Assembly: GCA_951812925.1 (NCBI GenBank)
Contig: OX638370.1
Location: forward strand, 32,111,948 to 32,175,947
DNA from: Calliopum simillimum
Taxonomy: Eukaryota; Arthropoda; Insecta; Diptera; Lauxaniidae
Direction: 5' to 3'
DNA length: 64,000 bases
In this document: positions 47,601 through 59,216 of the stretch, one piece after another
How positions within the stretch are numbered: the first letter of the stretch is position 1
Layout: every line of letters begins with the position of its first letter
Made by a program: the position numbers and the translations under genes
The notes under the pieces: model-generated
What the model was told of the DNA's origin: nothing
The model's database searches: none
Seen by the model: only the letters and a program-made list of their open reading frames with translations

Positions 47601-48032
47601 ATGAGTGACGTTTTCAGTGGAAATTATTCCATACAACAGCTACGCGAGTGGTGCAGAAGTCTCGGGCTACAATCCAGTGGCTCAAAGAACGCCTTGGCTG
47701 TGCGCATTAATGACGTCACACCAGAGGAAAGAGGAGAATGTCCAGAACTTTCTGGCATACATCATAGTGATGGAGCAATCAAAAATATTACAAATGAAAG
47801 TTCAAATGATAGTACAAATGAGAAGTCGAATGAAGGTTTAGAAGCAGCAAATGATTTTGTAAAAAATTTATGCATAACGACAAACGAAAAGAAAACCCAA
47901 AAAGAAATCGCAGCAGGCCATGACGCCGAAAATACGAACGATGCGGCAAACGATCAGACGAATGAAGAGACAAATGACGACGACAACGAAAATGCAGTTG
48001 ATGACGAAATCGGTGAACAAAAGCAGCAGTAA
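47601..48032 (+). pseudogene. Gag N-terminal part with a SAP-like motif
   Basis: The first 143 residues of Gag, starting 75 bp after the left LTR. Residues 9-38 (YSIQQLREWCRSLGLQSSGS then KNALAVRIND) fit the two-helix SAP fold, a DNA-binding motif with the typical Leu/Arg pattern and GSK turn. Residues 60-143 are Asn-, Glu- and Asp-rich with NEE/TNE repeats. The frame ends in TAA at 48030-48032. The next Gag segment is readable in the minus-one frame from about 48020, so the change lies at 48017-48029. It is not a classic slippery heptamer, so an indel is more likely than programmed shifting. Confidence 0.8.
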
Positions 48033-49027
48033 TTCCAATTAGACATAACGAAAGAGCAGAACTTTTGAAAAAAGAAATTGAGTTGTTACAAAGAGAAAGA
48101 GCGATTATCGTAGAAGAGAATAGACCGATGAAAGAGAAAGCAGAATGTTTTGACAGCAGAAGTAGCAACGAGTGTGGCAAATTTCCATTCAGCATACTCA
48201 AGGAATTTATAGCAGATTATGGTGGTGGCGAAAATTTTCAAACTTGGCTGTCGCAACTACAGTCAATGCGAGATGTATTTAAAATGACTGACAACGAAGT
48301 TCGTGCTTTGTTAGCTATAAAATTAACTGGCAATGCTCAAGTTTGGCTGCAATCAAAACCAAATTTTGTCAGTGAGAGCGTAGATCAACTATTGCTACAA
48401 ATGGCAGCATTGTTTGACAGAAAAGAAACAAAACTGGTACAACGTCAAAAGTTCGAAGCAAGTCAATGGAAGTTTGGCGAGCCGTTTGCAAAATATTTTA
48501 CTGAAAAGTGCATGCTTGCTAGCAATATTTTACTGGAGGAAGTTGAGATGGTCGACTATTTAATAGAAGGTATTCCTGATGAGCAGCTGAAAACGCAAGC
48601 TAAAATTCAGCGCTTTACGGACAAGGGACAAATTTTAGAAGCGTTTAACAAAGTTGTGTTGAAATCACAGAATGCGGCAGTAGTGAAGGTGCCTAATGTT
48701 CCAAAAGCAGATGCAAGGTGTTTCAACTGTAATTGTTTTGGTCACTATGCAGCCGATTGTAAGAAGGCAAGACGTGCTCCAGGTTCGTGCTACGGGTGTG
48801 GTAATGAAGGACACAGAGTTGCAGAGTGTCCACAAAATAAAAAGCGGTTCAACAGACAGCAAGAAAATAATTATGTAAGGTTTTATAAATTAACTATAGT
48901 AGATGAAACAAATTTTGATTTATTTACAGAATGCCTCATAGACACCGGCAGCCCAATAAGTTTTATTAAACGGTCAGCTGTGCCGAAAGAAATTAAATTA
49001 AAGCAAATGAAATATATTTTGGTTTAA
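48020..49027 (+). pseudogene. Gag main part and start of protease
   Basis: Begins with a charged coiled-coil-like stretch (RHNERAELLKKEIELLQRER) and continues as a typical gypsy capsid region (NFQTWLSQLQSMRDVFKM, AQVWLQSKP, FRxYF-type segment). Two CCHC zinc knuckles follow, CFNCNCFGHYAADC and CYGCGNEGHRVAEC, which bind the RNA genome. The aspartic protease active site ECLIDTGSPISFIK follows in the same frame. The frame ends at 49025-49027; the rest of the protease continues in the next frame, so a shift near 49010-49020 breaks the protease. Confidence 0.88.
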
Positions 49028-51966
49028 ATAAAAGTATTTTAAAAACTTTTGGTAAAATAAACGTTTGGTTAAATAGTGAAAAATTATGTTTAAACTTAAT
49101 TGTGGTGGCAGACGAGTCTATGACACACTCAGTTGTTCTTGGTAGAGATTTTTTAAAAGTTACTGGTTCGAAAATTTTGATAACTAACGTAGTTGAGTCT
49201 AAAGAATGTATATATAGAAGTAATAGCAATGATGCAATCTTGCATTTGAACGATGAAAGTTTTGACAAACAAATTTTAGACATAGATGTCACTGATAATG
49301 AAAATGTTACGTATATATTTAATGATGAAATATCTTTGAAGTACAAAAACTTTTTCAACGAACTTTTTGAAAAATGCTATGTGAAACCTGTAAGACCAAA
49401 TGAACCAAAGGTAAGAAGTGAAATGAAACTAGTTTTAGAAAATCCTAAGCCATTTAGCTGCCCCCCTAGAAGGTTGTCGTACACTGAAAAAAACAATTTA
49501 CAAGAAACTTTAAATGAATATCTTAAGAAAGGCTATATACAGCCCAGTGAATCGGAGTTCGTATCACCAATTGTTTTGGTTAAGAAAAAAACGGGAGAAC
49601 TAAGAATGTGTGTAGATTATCGATCTTTAAATAAAATAACAGCAAAAGATAATTACCCTATACCGTTGATAGACGATCTGTTAGACAGGTTAGCAAATAA
49701 AATTTATTTTACGAAATTAGACTTAAAAAATGGTTTCTTTCATGACTTTATGGACAAGGAATCAGTTAAGTACACTTCTTTCATTACACCCTTGGGACAA
49801 TTTGAATTTTTAAGGATGCCATTTGGGCTTAGAAATGCCCCATCCGTTTTTCAACGATTTATTAATAAAGTGTTTGCAGTTATGGTTAGAGAAGAAAAAG
49901 TTATAATATATTTAGACGATATTATGATTGCAACTAAAGACATGACAGAACATTTTAATATACTTAAAGAAGTTTTTAATAGGTTGGTAGAAAATAATTT
50001 GCAGTTAAGATTAGATAAGTGTGAATTTTTGAGTACAAGCGTGAAGTATTTGGGGTACACAATCTCGAAAGATGGAATTAAGGCGGATGAAAAAGGAATA
50101 GAAGCAATTAAAAATTTTCCTGTTCCAAGCAAAGTACATGAAGTCCAAAGTTTCTTGGGATTGTGTTCATACTTTAGAAGATTTATAAAAGATTTTTCGA
50201 TATTGGCAAAACCTTTATACGACTTAACTAAAAAAGATAAAAAGTTTCGATTTGATGAAGTCGAACTGAATACTTTTGAAATGCTTAAGGAAAAGTTAGT
50301 TGAATCTCCGATTTTAACAATTTATGAGCCAAACGATGAGACAGAGTTACACTGTGATGCTAGTGCAATAGGATTCGGAGCGATTTTGCTACAAAAGAAA
50401 GATGATGGTAAGCTACACCCAATTTTTTATTTTTCTAAGTGAACAACAGACACTGAATCGAAATATCATAGCTACGAATTAGAGACATTAGCTATAATCA
50501 ACGCTTTGAAAAGATTTAGAGTGTATTTGCAAGGAAAAAAGTTTAAAATCATAACTGACTGTAATTCACTGACTATGACGTTGAATAAAAAAGAACTAAA
50601 TCCAAGGATAGCAAGGTGGGCTTTAGAACTCCAAAATTATGATTACACCTTAGAGCATCGTGAAGGAAAACGAATGCAACATGTTGACGCGTTGAGTCGA
50701 AATACAAATATATTAGTTATAGAAACTAATACATTCGAGGAAAATTTGGTAATTTGTCAAGGCAAAGACGCAAATTTAAGTAGGTTACGAGAAGATTTAC
50801 AAAAGAAAGAAAATAGTTTTTATGAAATGCGAAACGGAATAATTTACAAAAAGAAAAACGATCTTCTTTTATTTTGTGTACCTGCTGCTATGGAGGAACA
50901 CGTTTTGTACAAATACCATGACGAGATGGGACATGTAGGTGTCGATAAAATGACTGAGTTGATATCGAAAAGCTATTGGTTTCCAAATATTCGTCTAAAA
51001 GCTGAAAAACATAAAAGTAACTGTTTAAAATGCATTGCATTTTCGGCTAAGTCGGGGAAACAGGAGGGTTATCTAAACAGTATCCCCAAAGGAAATATCC
51101 CGTTCGAAATCATACACATTGATCATTATGGATCGATAGAAAGCAAAGGAAGTACAAAAAAGCATGTCTTAGTAATAATAGATGGATTTACGAAGTTTGT
51201 AAGACTGTACCCAGCAAAAAATACAAAGTCAAAAGAAGCTATAGTAGCATTAAAAGATTATTTCAGAGCCTATAGCAGGCCAAAGTGTTTAGTGTCCGAT
51301 AAAGGGACATGTTTCACTTCTAGCGAGTTTACGGAGTTTTTAGAAATTAATAATGTGCAACACATTAAGGTGGCAACGGGTTCCCCACAAGCTAATGGAC
51401 AGGTGGAAAGGGTGAACAGAAGTTTAGGTCCGATGATAGCTAAATTAACAGACGAAGAAAAGGGACAGTGGGACAAAACTTTACAAGCGGTTGAGTATAC
51501 AATGAATAACACGTGTCATCGAGCAATAAATCAGCACCCTAGTATTATGCTTTTTGGTGTAGAACAAAAAGGGAAAAATTTAGATTCAATTAAGGAAAAC
51601 TTAATAGAAAACGAACAACAAAATGTTACAAGAAATCTAAAACATATACGCGATGTAGCGAAAGAAAAGCAATTAAAGTTGCAGAACTACAATAAAAATT
51701 ACACAGATAAAAAAAGACAAGAACCAATAAAATACAGGTTAGGCGATTACGTAATGACAAAAAATTTTAACTCGCACGTCGGTGTTTCGAAGAAACTTAT
51801 TCCAAGATTCAAAGGGCCATATCAAATCGATAAAGTTTTTCGAAATGATCGTTACTTATTGAAGGACGTAGATGGTTTTCAACAGTCGCGCATACCTTAC
51901 AGTGGGGTTTGGGCAGTGTCAAATTTAAAACCTTGGTTCAATGGTCGCAAGAAAGCAGATAAATAA
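49021..51966 (+). pseudogene. Pol: protease end, reverse transcriptase, RNase H, integrase; one in-frame stop
   Basis: From 49021 (GLNKSILKTFGKINVWL) the protease end with VVLGRDFL is read, then the reverse transcriptase: SPIVLVKKKTGELRMCVDYR, FTKLDLKNGFFHDF, LRMPFGLRNAPSVFQRFI and the YLDD active site at about 49911-49922. RNase H begins LHCDASAIGFGAILLQ. A TGA at 50440-50442 (SK-stop-TTDTES) interrupts it where an Arg codon is usual, consistent with CGA to TGA. The same frame continues from 50443. Integrase has the HHCC finger (GHVGVDKM ... CLKC) and catalytic D, D, E in HIDHYG, SDKGTCF and QANGQVERVN, with 35 residues between the last two. Stop at 51966. Not functional as written. Confidence 0.93.
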
Positions 51967-52006
51967 TGTTAAGATCAGGTGATCCTAAGCGTCAGGATGG
52001 TCGAAT

Positions 52007-52321
52007 TGTAGCAATATTAGTATATGTAAGGTTACTCACTGTATATAACACTGTATATAGCATAGTATTTATAAGAATACCCACTGTTATAATATGTCTT
52101 AAGTTATATTAAGTTCACTATAGTCATTGCATAAGCTCGTTATAGTTTATCAGATAAGTTTATTTAAGTTTCATATAACATTGTGAACTCATCATGTTAA
52201 TATTGTAAACTGATCATGTTAAAAACCATTGTGACCTAACACGGCATTCTATTTAAATAAAACAGTTTTATCTAGAACTTTGAACATGAAACATCAACGA
52301 AAGTGTTTGATTTTGCCTACA
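52007..52321 (+). repeat. Right LTR (315 bp)
   Basis: By eye differs from the left LTR at three positions (a TA/AT swap near 52073 and one G/A near 52287), about 99% identity. Confidence 0.95.
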
Positions 52322-52814
52322 CATATAAGCAAAATTTTGAAAATACTGCTGTGTAGGGTATTTAATGTTTGGCCAGGCCAAAGGTAACACCCTTACTAGT
52401 TTTCATATACAGATAAAAACACTTCAAAAATCGATTAAAAAAAAAATTTTACGTGCTGGGAAAAAACCACGAGACACGGGTATTTTTTTTAAACGTCTAC
52501 TTTAAGAATTTTTTGGATTTTCTCATGTGTTTTTTTTTTTTGTGTCGAACGGTGTTATTTTCCTATATTTTTATTTGGACTGAAAGGGTAAATCACAGTA
52601 GATGAAAATCCAGATGTAGCGTTTGAAACACTTGCTACTTTTGTTCAAGCCTCACACAAAAGCTGAATGTGCTTGGTTCTAGAATGATATCCTCGATGAT
52701 GAGCCCGTGTTATTGCAGATGCTGGTTGTTGTCCCTTCACATCCAAAATTCAGTCAAGTTTATGTTCTACTATGCTGAAAACCGAAACACAAAGTAAGAA
52801 TATTTGAGGGGTAT

Positions 52815-53055
52815 AGAAGCAAAGGCGACAATCTCCATTTTTTTCTGAGCGTATCTGTTAGTGTTTGACCACAAAGCATCATCAAATGCAAGAAGATAGT
52901 ACGATCAAAGAGGTACAGAATCAAAGACGACAGTCTCTTCTTTGATCATGGACATGTTTGATAGTGACATCTAGTTCCATTTGATGATAGCTTGTGATCA
53001 AACACTATCAGACACGTTCATAAACAAAATGGAGATTGCTGGCATCAGAACCATA
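52815..53055. repeat. Imperfect inverted repeat with approximately 85-bp arms
   Basis: The left arm has GACAATCTCCATTTTTT, AGTGTTTGACCACAA and ATCATCAAATG. The right arm has the complements CATTTGATGAT, TTGTGATCAAACACT and AAAATGGAGATTGC. The centre also has a small hairpin (GATCAAAGAGG / CTTTGATC). Confidence 0.7.
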
Positions 53056-55753
53056 TCACCCGCAGTAGTAGGGTGCCATATCTCCCTTTTGGGTATATAC
53101 CGAGTAAAAATGACACGAAACGAACAAATACAGCTAAACGAAAAACATACCATGAAGTCTCTCGCGCAGTTGAATTAAACTGTGTCCATATTTGAATGCT
53201 ATGAAAGCCGCAAGTATTGAAACTGATAAGGGTGCCATATCACCCAGGGGTGCCACATTTCCCGCACTTACCCTATTTGGCCCCATTATAGTCAGCAACA
53301 ACTCTTAAAAAAAAATGTAGTTGCCCTACACATAATGGGCGCATGAAAGGGTTAATTGAGGGTGGGGTCTAATTTAATTAAAATCTGCTTACATAATACT
53401 TGAACGGGTTTTAAGCGAAAATATTGAAATATACTAAGGTTACATCTTCGAGCCATCAGTTTATATTGTAATGATTAATTTTTGGTTTTTGTTTTGGCCT
53501 TCTAAATTTTAATCCAACTTTTTCATAATGCAATTATTTGCATTTTTGAGATTGTTTACATTGTAATTTTGGCACAACACTTTTCCCGATATCAATTATA
53601 ATATGCATACCAATAGTATTTTGCCACGTCGCATAAGTCCCGTAAAGTTACGAAGTTTTTTTTTGCTTATAGTAAGACCCGTTGTATACAGAAATCGAGA
53701 AAAGAGACTTGAGAAAAATCTTTGACAAGGGCAGATCGGTCATTGAATAATCGAATAAAGTACAGACTACAACGTTATCTCGTGGCATATATTGAGTAAT
53801 TTAGTTTATGAAAAGTGAAAAATTTTTGTATTAACCTGATATTGTGAAAGTAAGAAGTTACTTAATAGTTAAAGTGCACACAGAATTTAAAAAATTTGTG
53901 TTTCTATAGAATATCTGATAAATCCGTATTGCTATAAGCCCACATCTACCAAGGAGCACCTGGGCTATACATCAGAGTGGTTACGAGTCCAGATTTTCTA
54001 AACTATTCGTGACGCATTTCTTAACTTTTAAATGGTTTCTACGCGAAAATTCTTCCCAATCTTGTGATCTTATGCACCGAGGTTATGACTTCAAGCACCA
54101 TTAGCATCAGTTCATTCGGAAGAAAAAAAATAAATAATAGAAAAATCCGCATTCAACTTAGTGGCAGCAGCAACGTAGCTTCCAAGCTCATCATCCAAAA
54201 AGGAAATCTTTCGAGTACCTAGTCAAGAATAGAAAGAACTTAGACTGAAGCAAAAGCCTCCAATATTTTTTTTGTACCGACGAATCGATAAGTACCATTA
54301 AAGTCATATATGACGCTTTATTTCCATAATCAAAAGAAAAAAAAAAATCAAACATAATTAGTTTCGGTAGAAATTCAAAATGAAATGATAATGCATTTAA
54401 AATGTTGAAATTTTCGTATGTACATCATAGTACTTAAAAAAAGTTAAATTGCATCAATCAATTTTTTTTTTAAAGTTTTATTAAAACATTTTTTTTCGTA
54501 ATATCTATCTATAAGTTAAAGTTTTCCATATATATTAAGTAAGACAAGAAAAGTATATAAGAGTTAAAGTATTTCATGGATTTTTTTTTTTAAAGATTTA
54601 GTGTGTCTCTTTCTTCCAAAATTATATAAATTAACCATTTCTTTCCAGTTTAGTACATTTATTTTTCCCAGCAGCGACGAAGGGCCTTTCTACGCAACAC
54701 TGGAGATGAGAGCATAATTGCTCAATTTTTCAAAATTCGTAAGTTTAGTGAAGTAGATTAATATAAGAGTTTTTTTTTTTTTTTTTTTTTTTTTCATCAA
54801 CATGAGTGTCGTCTTGATAAGCATATTGTGAAGTCGCACGCTCAGTTTGATGCAAAGCAATTTTGAAAAAAAAAAAAAAACAATAACAAACACTCTCTCT
54901 TAAATTTCGTGTTGTTAAAAAAAACAACAAACATTAGTAGGAAGAAAGTTTTAAACGATAATGCATTCGATTCTTTAACATAGATTCTAGTTCATTTATT
55001 TCTTTTGATTATTTAAAACAACTAATACATTTATATCCAATGTTTTAAAAGATTTTTTTTTTGATTTTGTTAAGGCAGAGATTTTGCGTATACTGAACTT
55101 TTGTTATCTATGTAGCGTTAAGAAGGTGACAATGAAATTGTTTCAAATTACAATAAAGAATTTGTAAATTTTTGAATATGAACTAATTTAGTTTCTGGTC
55201 TTTTCTTGGTCTAGGGTAAGCGAGGTTGGATTAGGGAGTTTTATACAAAAATAATGCGGCTCATAAAACTCAAGGTAGGGTGGGATAAGAAGGCCGGTGA
55301 GCTGATAAAACCTAAGCTCACATCACTCGATTTCAATCTCAAATAATAAACACTTCCGCATAGGGCATTTATATTTGAATTTCTTAGATTTTGATTAACT
55401 TTGAAAACCATTTTTTTTTTCTCGAAATGGCACGTGATATATTTTATTGTAGTGGTTAGGTTTGTAGAAGTGCAAGATCCCCGCCCATATCTCCCGAACT
55501 GCTAGCAAGGCAAACAAGCACGTGCAACCGCACTAACCTACGTTTCTACGAGGGCAATCAGCCTGAACACATTACAATATGCCGGTTGCGAAATTAAAGC
55601 TGGGTGTAATTGAGTTCTTTCGGAAAACCACGCATCAAAGTTTTTATCAAAATTCAGTATGAGGCAGATGTAATATATAGGGGAGCTGGAAAGTTCGGGT
55701 AGTTGATAAGGAGCAGGTGCAGTGCATCAGGCAGTGGCCTTAATGAATAAAGT
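53056..55753. other. Unassigned AT-rich DNA
   Basis: No gene recognised. GGGTGCCATATC-type blocks recur three times at 53089-53265. Poly-T/poly-A runs of about 20 bases occur at 54770-54795 and 54865-54880. Confidence 0.45.
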
Positions 55754-56017
55754 TTAAGGGAGCAGATGTGAAAGGACGCTGAGAGCTACAGTTGGTCGTG
55801 ATCTCAGTTCTCTCGTAATAACAACACCTACAGTGCCTTTCACTCTTCTCAATTTTGTCGGATTATACGCCTTACTAAGCCACCAAACTAAAGGGCCGTG
55901 GATGAGGATTGAACGTACTACGGCTTTGTAATATAGTATAACGTTTAAACATCCACAGTACCATACTTGGTTGATGTCCGCATTTTTTGCTGCAGGTTTT
56001 TGTACATGCATAAACAC
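55754..56017 (-). pseudogene. LINE fragment (jockey/R1-type, C-terminal region)
   Basis: Minus strand reads WYCGCLNVILYYKAVVRSIL, HGPLVWWLSKAYNPTKLRRV, KGTVGVVITRELRSRPTVAL and SVLSHLLP. This matches the region after the reverse transcriptase in these LINEs (AVVRPIL.YGPLVWW, VQR.A...ITGA.RTTPT.AL). Only this piece is recognisable; it lacks catalytic motifs. Confidence 0.75.
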
Positions 56018-57562
56018 AAGCTTTCTTACTTCTTTATTCTATGTTACTCGTTTATTTCGAATTTAGCTACGGATCTAGAAAAATACTCGTCTGTTTTGGA
56101 AAGTGATGGAGATAATATTTTTAATTGAAATAGGCTTAATTTAACTATTTTGGTTTTTGTAGTGTTCTCTTTTTAACTGATTTGACCATGTGACTGCCGC
56201 ACAGTGCGACAAAATCCAAATATCCTGGCCAAAAGTCCTAAAATAAACTTTGATTCCTGGAAATTTCTATAAGATATTTTGAAAAACAATTGTCCAGGAC
56301 ACCAACCAAGCAAAAAAAATAGTTTCAACGTACACTTTACAACGTACAAACGTCAGAACATAGAAAACTGTTTAATATCAAAAATTGTGATTAAAGTGGT
56401 GCCAATTGCAAATCGTTGGACAGGTCTTTTCTACAATTTTAAATATTTTTTCGGATACAGCCCTTTAACTCTGTTCTTTTCAAAATATTTTGGTGTATCA
56501 ATAACTGTCACAAAAGAAGAAAATAACGGCAAAAGTAGCGTATTTCTAAGAAACTTAAAATTTTTACTAAATAGTTTTTCTGAAAAGTCACAGCGCGATT
56601 CTTTCGTGCCTTTAACTAATAATAATCTTAATTAGTTTAGCACATTTTTGTGAAATTTATTCATTCTAATTAATATAATTTTTTTTTATGAAAAAATCTG
56701 CATAGGTTTTTATTTTTTCATATAACTTAATATTATTTACACAAATAAAAACGCTTTCATACGCTACTAAAAGCAATTAATTAGTGACCACAAACCACTC
56801 ATTTTATGCGCTTGGTCGCTTTTCTGCAGCTGTTCTGGACAGTTATTTCAAATTAATTTGGCAAATGAAACTCCAAACATTGCGTAATGATGCAGCAAAA
56901 AAAAAAAATTTATTTTTCTTTCATAAAAAACTATGATGAATGAGTATTCGTTATTTTTGTGCGAAATTTAATTAAAGAGAAAAACTATATGGTCATTAAA
57001 ATAGAAAGAGATTGCAGAAATAGTTTGATATTTTGCAAAGCAAATTACAATCCTTCGCAACTTTTTCGAAAAGAATGTTGTTTCTGGGCGAAGGATTTTG
57101 AGGCAGAAAGTAGGTCAATTTTAATATTTTTAGTATTTTGTTAACATTTTTATTCTCTTCTATTGACGTAATTTTGTTCCATACTTTTTAGTGTCAGTTA
57201 AAATTTATTGTAAAGTAAAATTTGGTGCTAGCACTTTTCATTAATTATGCTTGAAGCAATCAAATCGACCCTTTTGCCTGACCTAGCTAAATAAGCACCA
57301 TTCTTTTTGAATTTAAAGTTCAATTAAATTTCCCATGGTTGCGAAACCATGGCGCCGCCGTTTTATACCATTCTCACGCAACCCTAACCAATTTAATATT
57401 AATTCAAAGAATTGCTTACCTCAGCACCTATTGTGTAATAAATTATGGTAAATAACCCCACAATTTCATGCATCTTATTTTCTTCACACTTTTCACTTAC
57501 AATGGGAACGTGTTTAATTCCCTGCTACTACTACTACTACTATGTTTGTGTGTGTGTTGGCA
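56018..57562. other. Unassigned AT-rich DNA
   Basis: The 118-residue frame at 56279-56635 starts at TTG, has no recognised motif, and about one such frame is expected by chance in a window of this size and composition. A CTA/TAC trinucleotide run is at 57522-57541. Confidence 0.45.
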
Positions 57563-59216
57563 CCCAAGGAGAAAAATATCAAGCGCTTCTTGTGAAAGCA
57601 CTTCTAAAGCGCTCTTTCCTATAGAAATTTAGAAGCGCTTACGCAATGACTTTTTGTAAAGCTAAAATCAGTATTCGAATATCAAATTTTGGTGAAAAAG
57701 ACATGTTTGTTTTTATGTTTGAGTTGTATTTTTAAGAAGAGGAAAAGAAAGTGAACAGTGTATAAGAAAAACAAAAATAATTTGTTCAATATACAAATTT
57801 TGCACACACGTTACACAAGATTGCCATGAACCCGGGTTCGATTCCCACCGCGGGCAAGTTTTTTTTTATTTATTTTTTTTTGTATTATACTTTCTTTTAT
57901 TGTACTTTTTTATACCCTACACCCAGGGTATATTCACTTTGTCTTTCCGTTTGTAACGCAGAGAAAGAGGCGTGGCAGATATATTGTAGAAAAGTATATT
58001 TATTCTTGATCAGCGTCCCCTCCTGAGTCTATATAGCCATTTCCGTCTGTTTGGCTGGCTGGCTGGCTGGCTGGCTGTGCGTGCAAATATTTTTTACGGA
58101 AAAACTAACCATGATAATTTAATGAAATTTGGTGCGTTGACTTTGTCGTAAAAGATAGCTCGTGGGATTGAAAATGAGCGAAATCGGTCAACGGACACGC
58201 CTACCGCCCATACAAAAAATTTATTCAAAATGTAACTTAAAGAGTTTTTTCACAACAATTCAACCAAAATACACTTAAATACTACGAATTATTAGCGAAA
58301 GCTCTGAGCAAAAACTGGGCGGACTCGGACAAGAGGGCGTGGCACCTTTTATATAAGCAAAAGCTTTAAAACGCTATACTAAAAGCGTTTTTTGAGATAA
58401 TCAAACTAAATTTTACTCAGACACTAAGAACTATAATTGCAAACTCTCAACAAGAACTTGGTGAAATCGGACAAGAGGGCGTGGCACCTCCCTTATAAGC
58501 AAAAGCTTCAAAACGCTATACTTAAAACGTTTTTAGAGATAATCCAACTGAATTTCACTCAGACACTAACTATAATGCACCGCAGGGTATAAAAATTTAA
58601 TTTTTAAAAATATACATACAAACTAGCCCATAGTTAATGCACACTCTGAGCAAAAACTGGGTGAACTTGGACAAAAGGGCGTGGCATCTCTCATATAAGC
58701 AAAATTTTCTAAATACTGCAGTGTAGGGTATTTAATGTGTGGCCAGGCCAAATGTTACACCCTTACTAGTTTAATTTTACTTTTTTTATTTTATTTTTTT
58801 TTTCCTATTTTTTTATTTTTTTGTTTAACTAAATTGAAATTAAATACAAAATAATTTTTTGTAAGGCAGCAAGAATATCGAATATCTAAGTCTGTTCCGA
58901 TAGACTATCTTGTTTCAAAATTTTCTTAATATAAAAATTTTAAACCTTAACATTATATAGGTTAGTAGTGTAGAGGTCTTACAAGTTTGTAATTATTCGT
59001 AAAAATAGTAAGTTTCTAACTATCAGACAAGCGAATCTCGGTTCGAATCCTAGTGCGGTCGTTTCTTTTCTTTTTTTTTTTTTTAATTGAGAGTACAAAT
59101 AAGCGCTTCCTGCCTTTTTGCTGGAAGCCTGCGATGCTAGAAAATAAGACTATTTCTTAAAGAGTGGAAAAAAAGGACTTCAGAAAGCCTTTTAAAGCGC
59201 TTCTTTTCTCCTTGGG
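57563..59216. mobile_element. TIR element B with tRNA-like modules and nested mini-me
   Basis: Ends CCCAAGGAGAAAAATATCAA and TTAAAGCGCTTCTTTTCTCC then TTGGG are inverted. Subterminal regions repeat AGCGCTT, as in element A (27810-28562). Module 1 has GGTTCGATTCC (57835-57845) followed by CACCGCGGGCA and a T run. Module 2 (about 58960-59062) has TAGTGTAGAGGT, A-box-like, and GGTTCGAATCC (59040-59050) followed by TAGTGCGGTCG and a T run. The stretch before module 2 (AATATA.AAATTTTA.ACCTT) matches that before 28333 in element A. Without the nested mini-me, spacing of the two modules is similar in A and B. Confidence 0.68.
57909..58771 (-). mobile_element. mini-me/DINE-like repeat, copy 5, nested in element B
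   Basis: TATACCCTACACCCAGGGTA start, TTCTTGATCAGCGTCCCCTC core, (GGCT)n tract at about 58050-58076, then several GGACAAGAGGGCGTGGCACC units, ending TAGGGTATTTAATGTGTGGC and CTTACTAGTTT. Confidence 0.82.

Larger units (their letters stand above)
47211..52321 (+). mobile_element. Ty3/gypsy-type LTR retrotransposon, recent insertion, no env
   Basis: Two 315-bp LTRs bound gag, protease, reverse transcriptase, RNase H and integrase in the gypsy order. CATA at 47207-47210 and 52322-52325 is the 4-bp target duplication. Integrase ends 40 bp before the right LTR, so no envelope gene fits. The reverse transcriptase resembles the mdg3-like group (GFFH box), a low-confidence clade call. Coding is broken at three places: two frame changes and one in-frame TGA. 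A primer-binding site was not identified; the base run after the left LTR is ATATTTCAGAAGTGGGATC. Confidence 0.95.
46612..52403 (-). mobile_element. mini-me/DINE-like repeat, copy 4, split by an LTR retrotransposon
   Basis: Left part 46612-47210: TATACCCTACACCCAGGGTA, the (TA)n TATATATTCTTGATCAGCG block, a (GTCY)n tract at about 46735-46795, and two GGACAAGAGGG units. Right part 52322-52403: ATAAGCAAAATTTTG to GTAGGGTATTTAATG and TTACTAGTTTT. Removing the LTR element plus one CATA rejoins the expected CCATATAAGCAAAA. Confidence 0.85.
45532..52541. mobile_element. Long inverted-repeat element, split by nested insertions
   Basis: The left arm (about 45532-45935) matches the reverse complement of the right arm, which is in two parts: 46355-46611 and about 52404-52541. 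Landmarks: AGAAAATCCAAAAAATTCTT, TAATCGATTTTTGAAG, ATCCTTACAT, CCACATGTGG and AAAAGGTACAAAAATG. The spacer (about 45936-46354) holds a small palindromic repeat. The mini-me repeat at 46612-52403 interrupts the right arm. Confidence 0.82.

Noticed and set aside
48010..48035. Programmed minus-one frameshift in Gag
   Set aside because: No standard slippery heptamer is present and a second, clearly damaging frame change lies inside the protease, so mutation or sequencing error is more likely.
56279..56635. 118-residue open frame
   Set aside because: It starts at TTG, shows no motif, and roughly one frame of this length is expected by chance at this AT content over both strands.
59031..59062. Possible functional tRNA gene
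   Set aside because: A T-arm/B-box-like motif is clear, but no 5' acceptor strand or anticodon stem pairs with it; only a tRNA-like module is supported.
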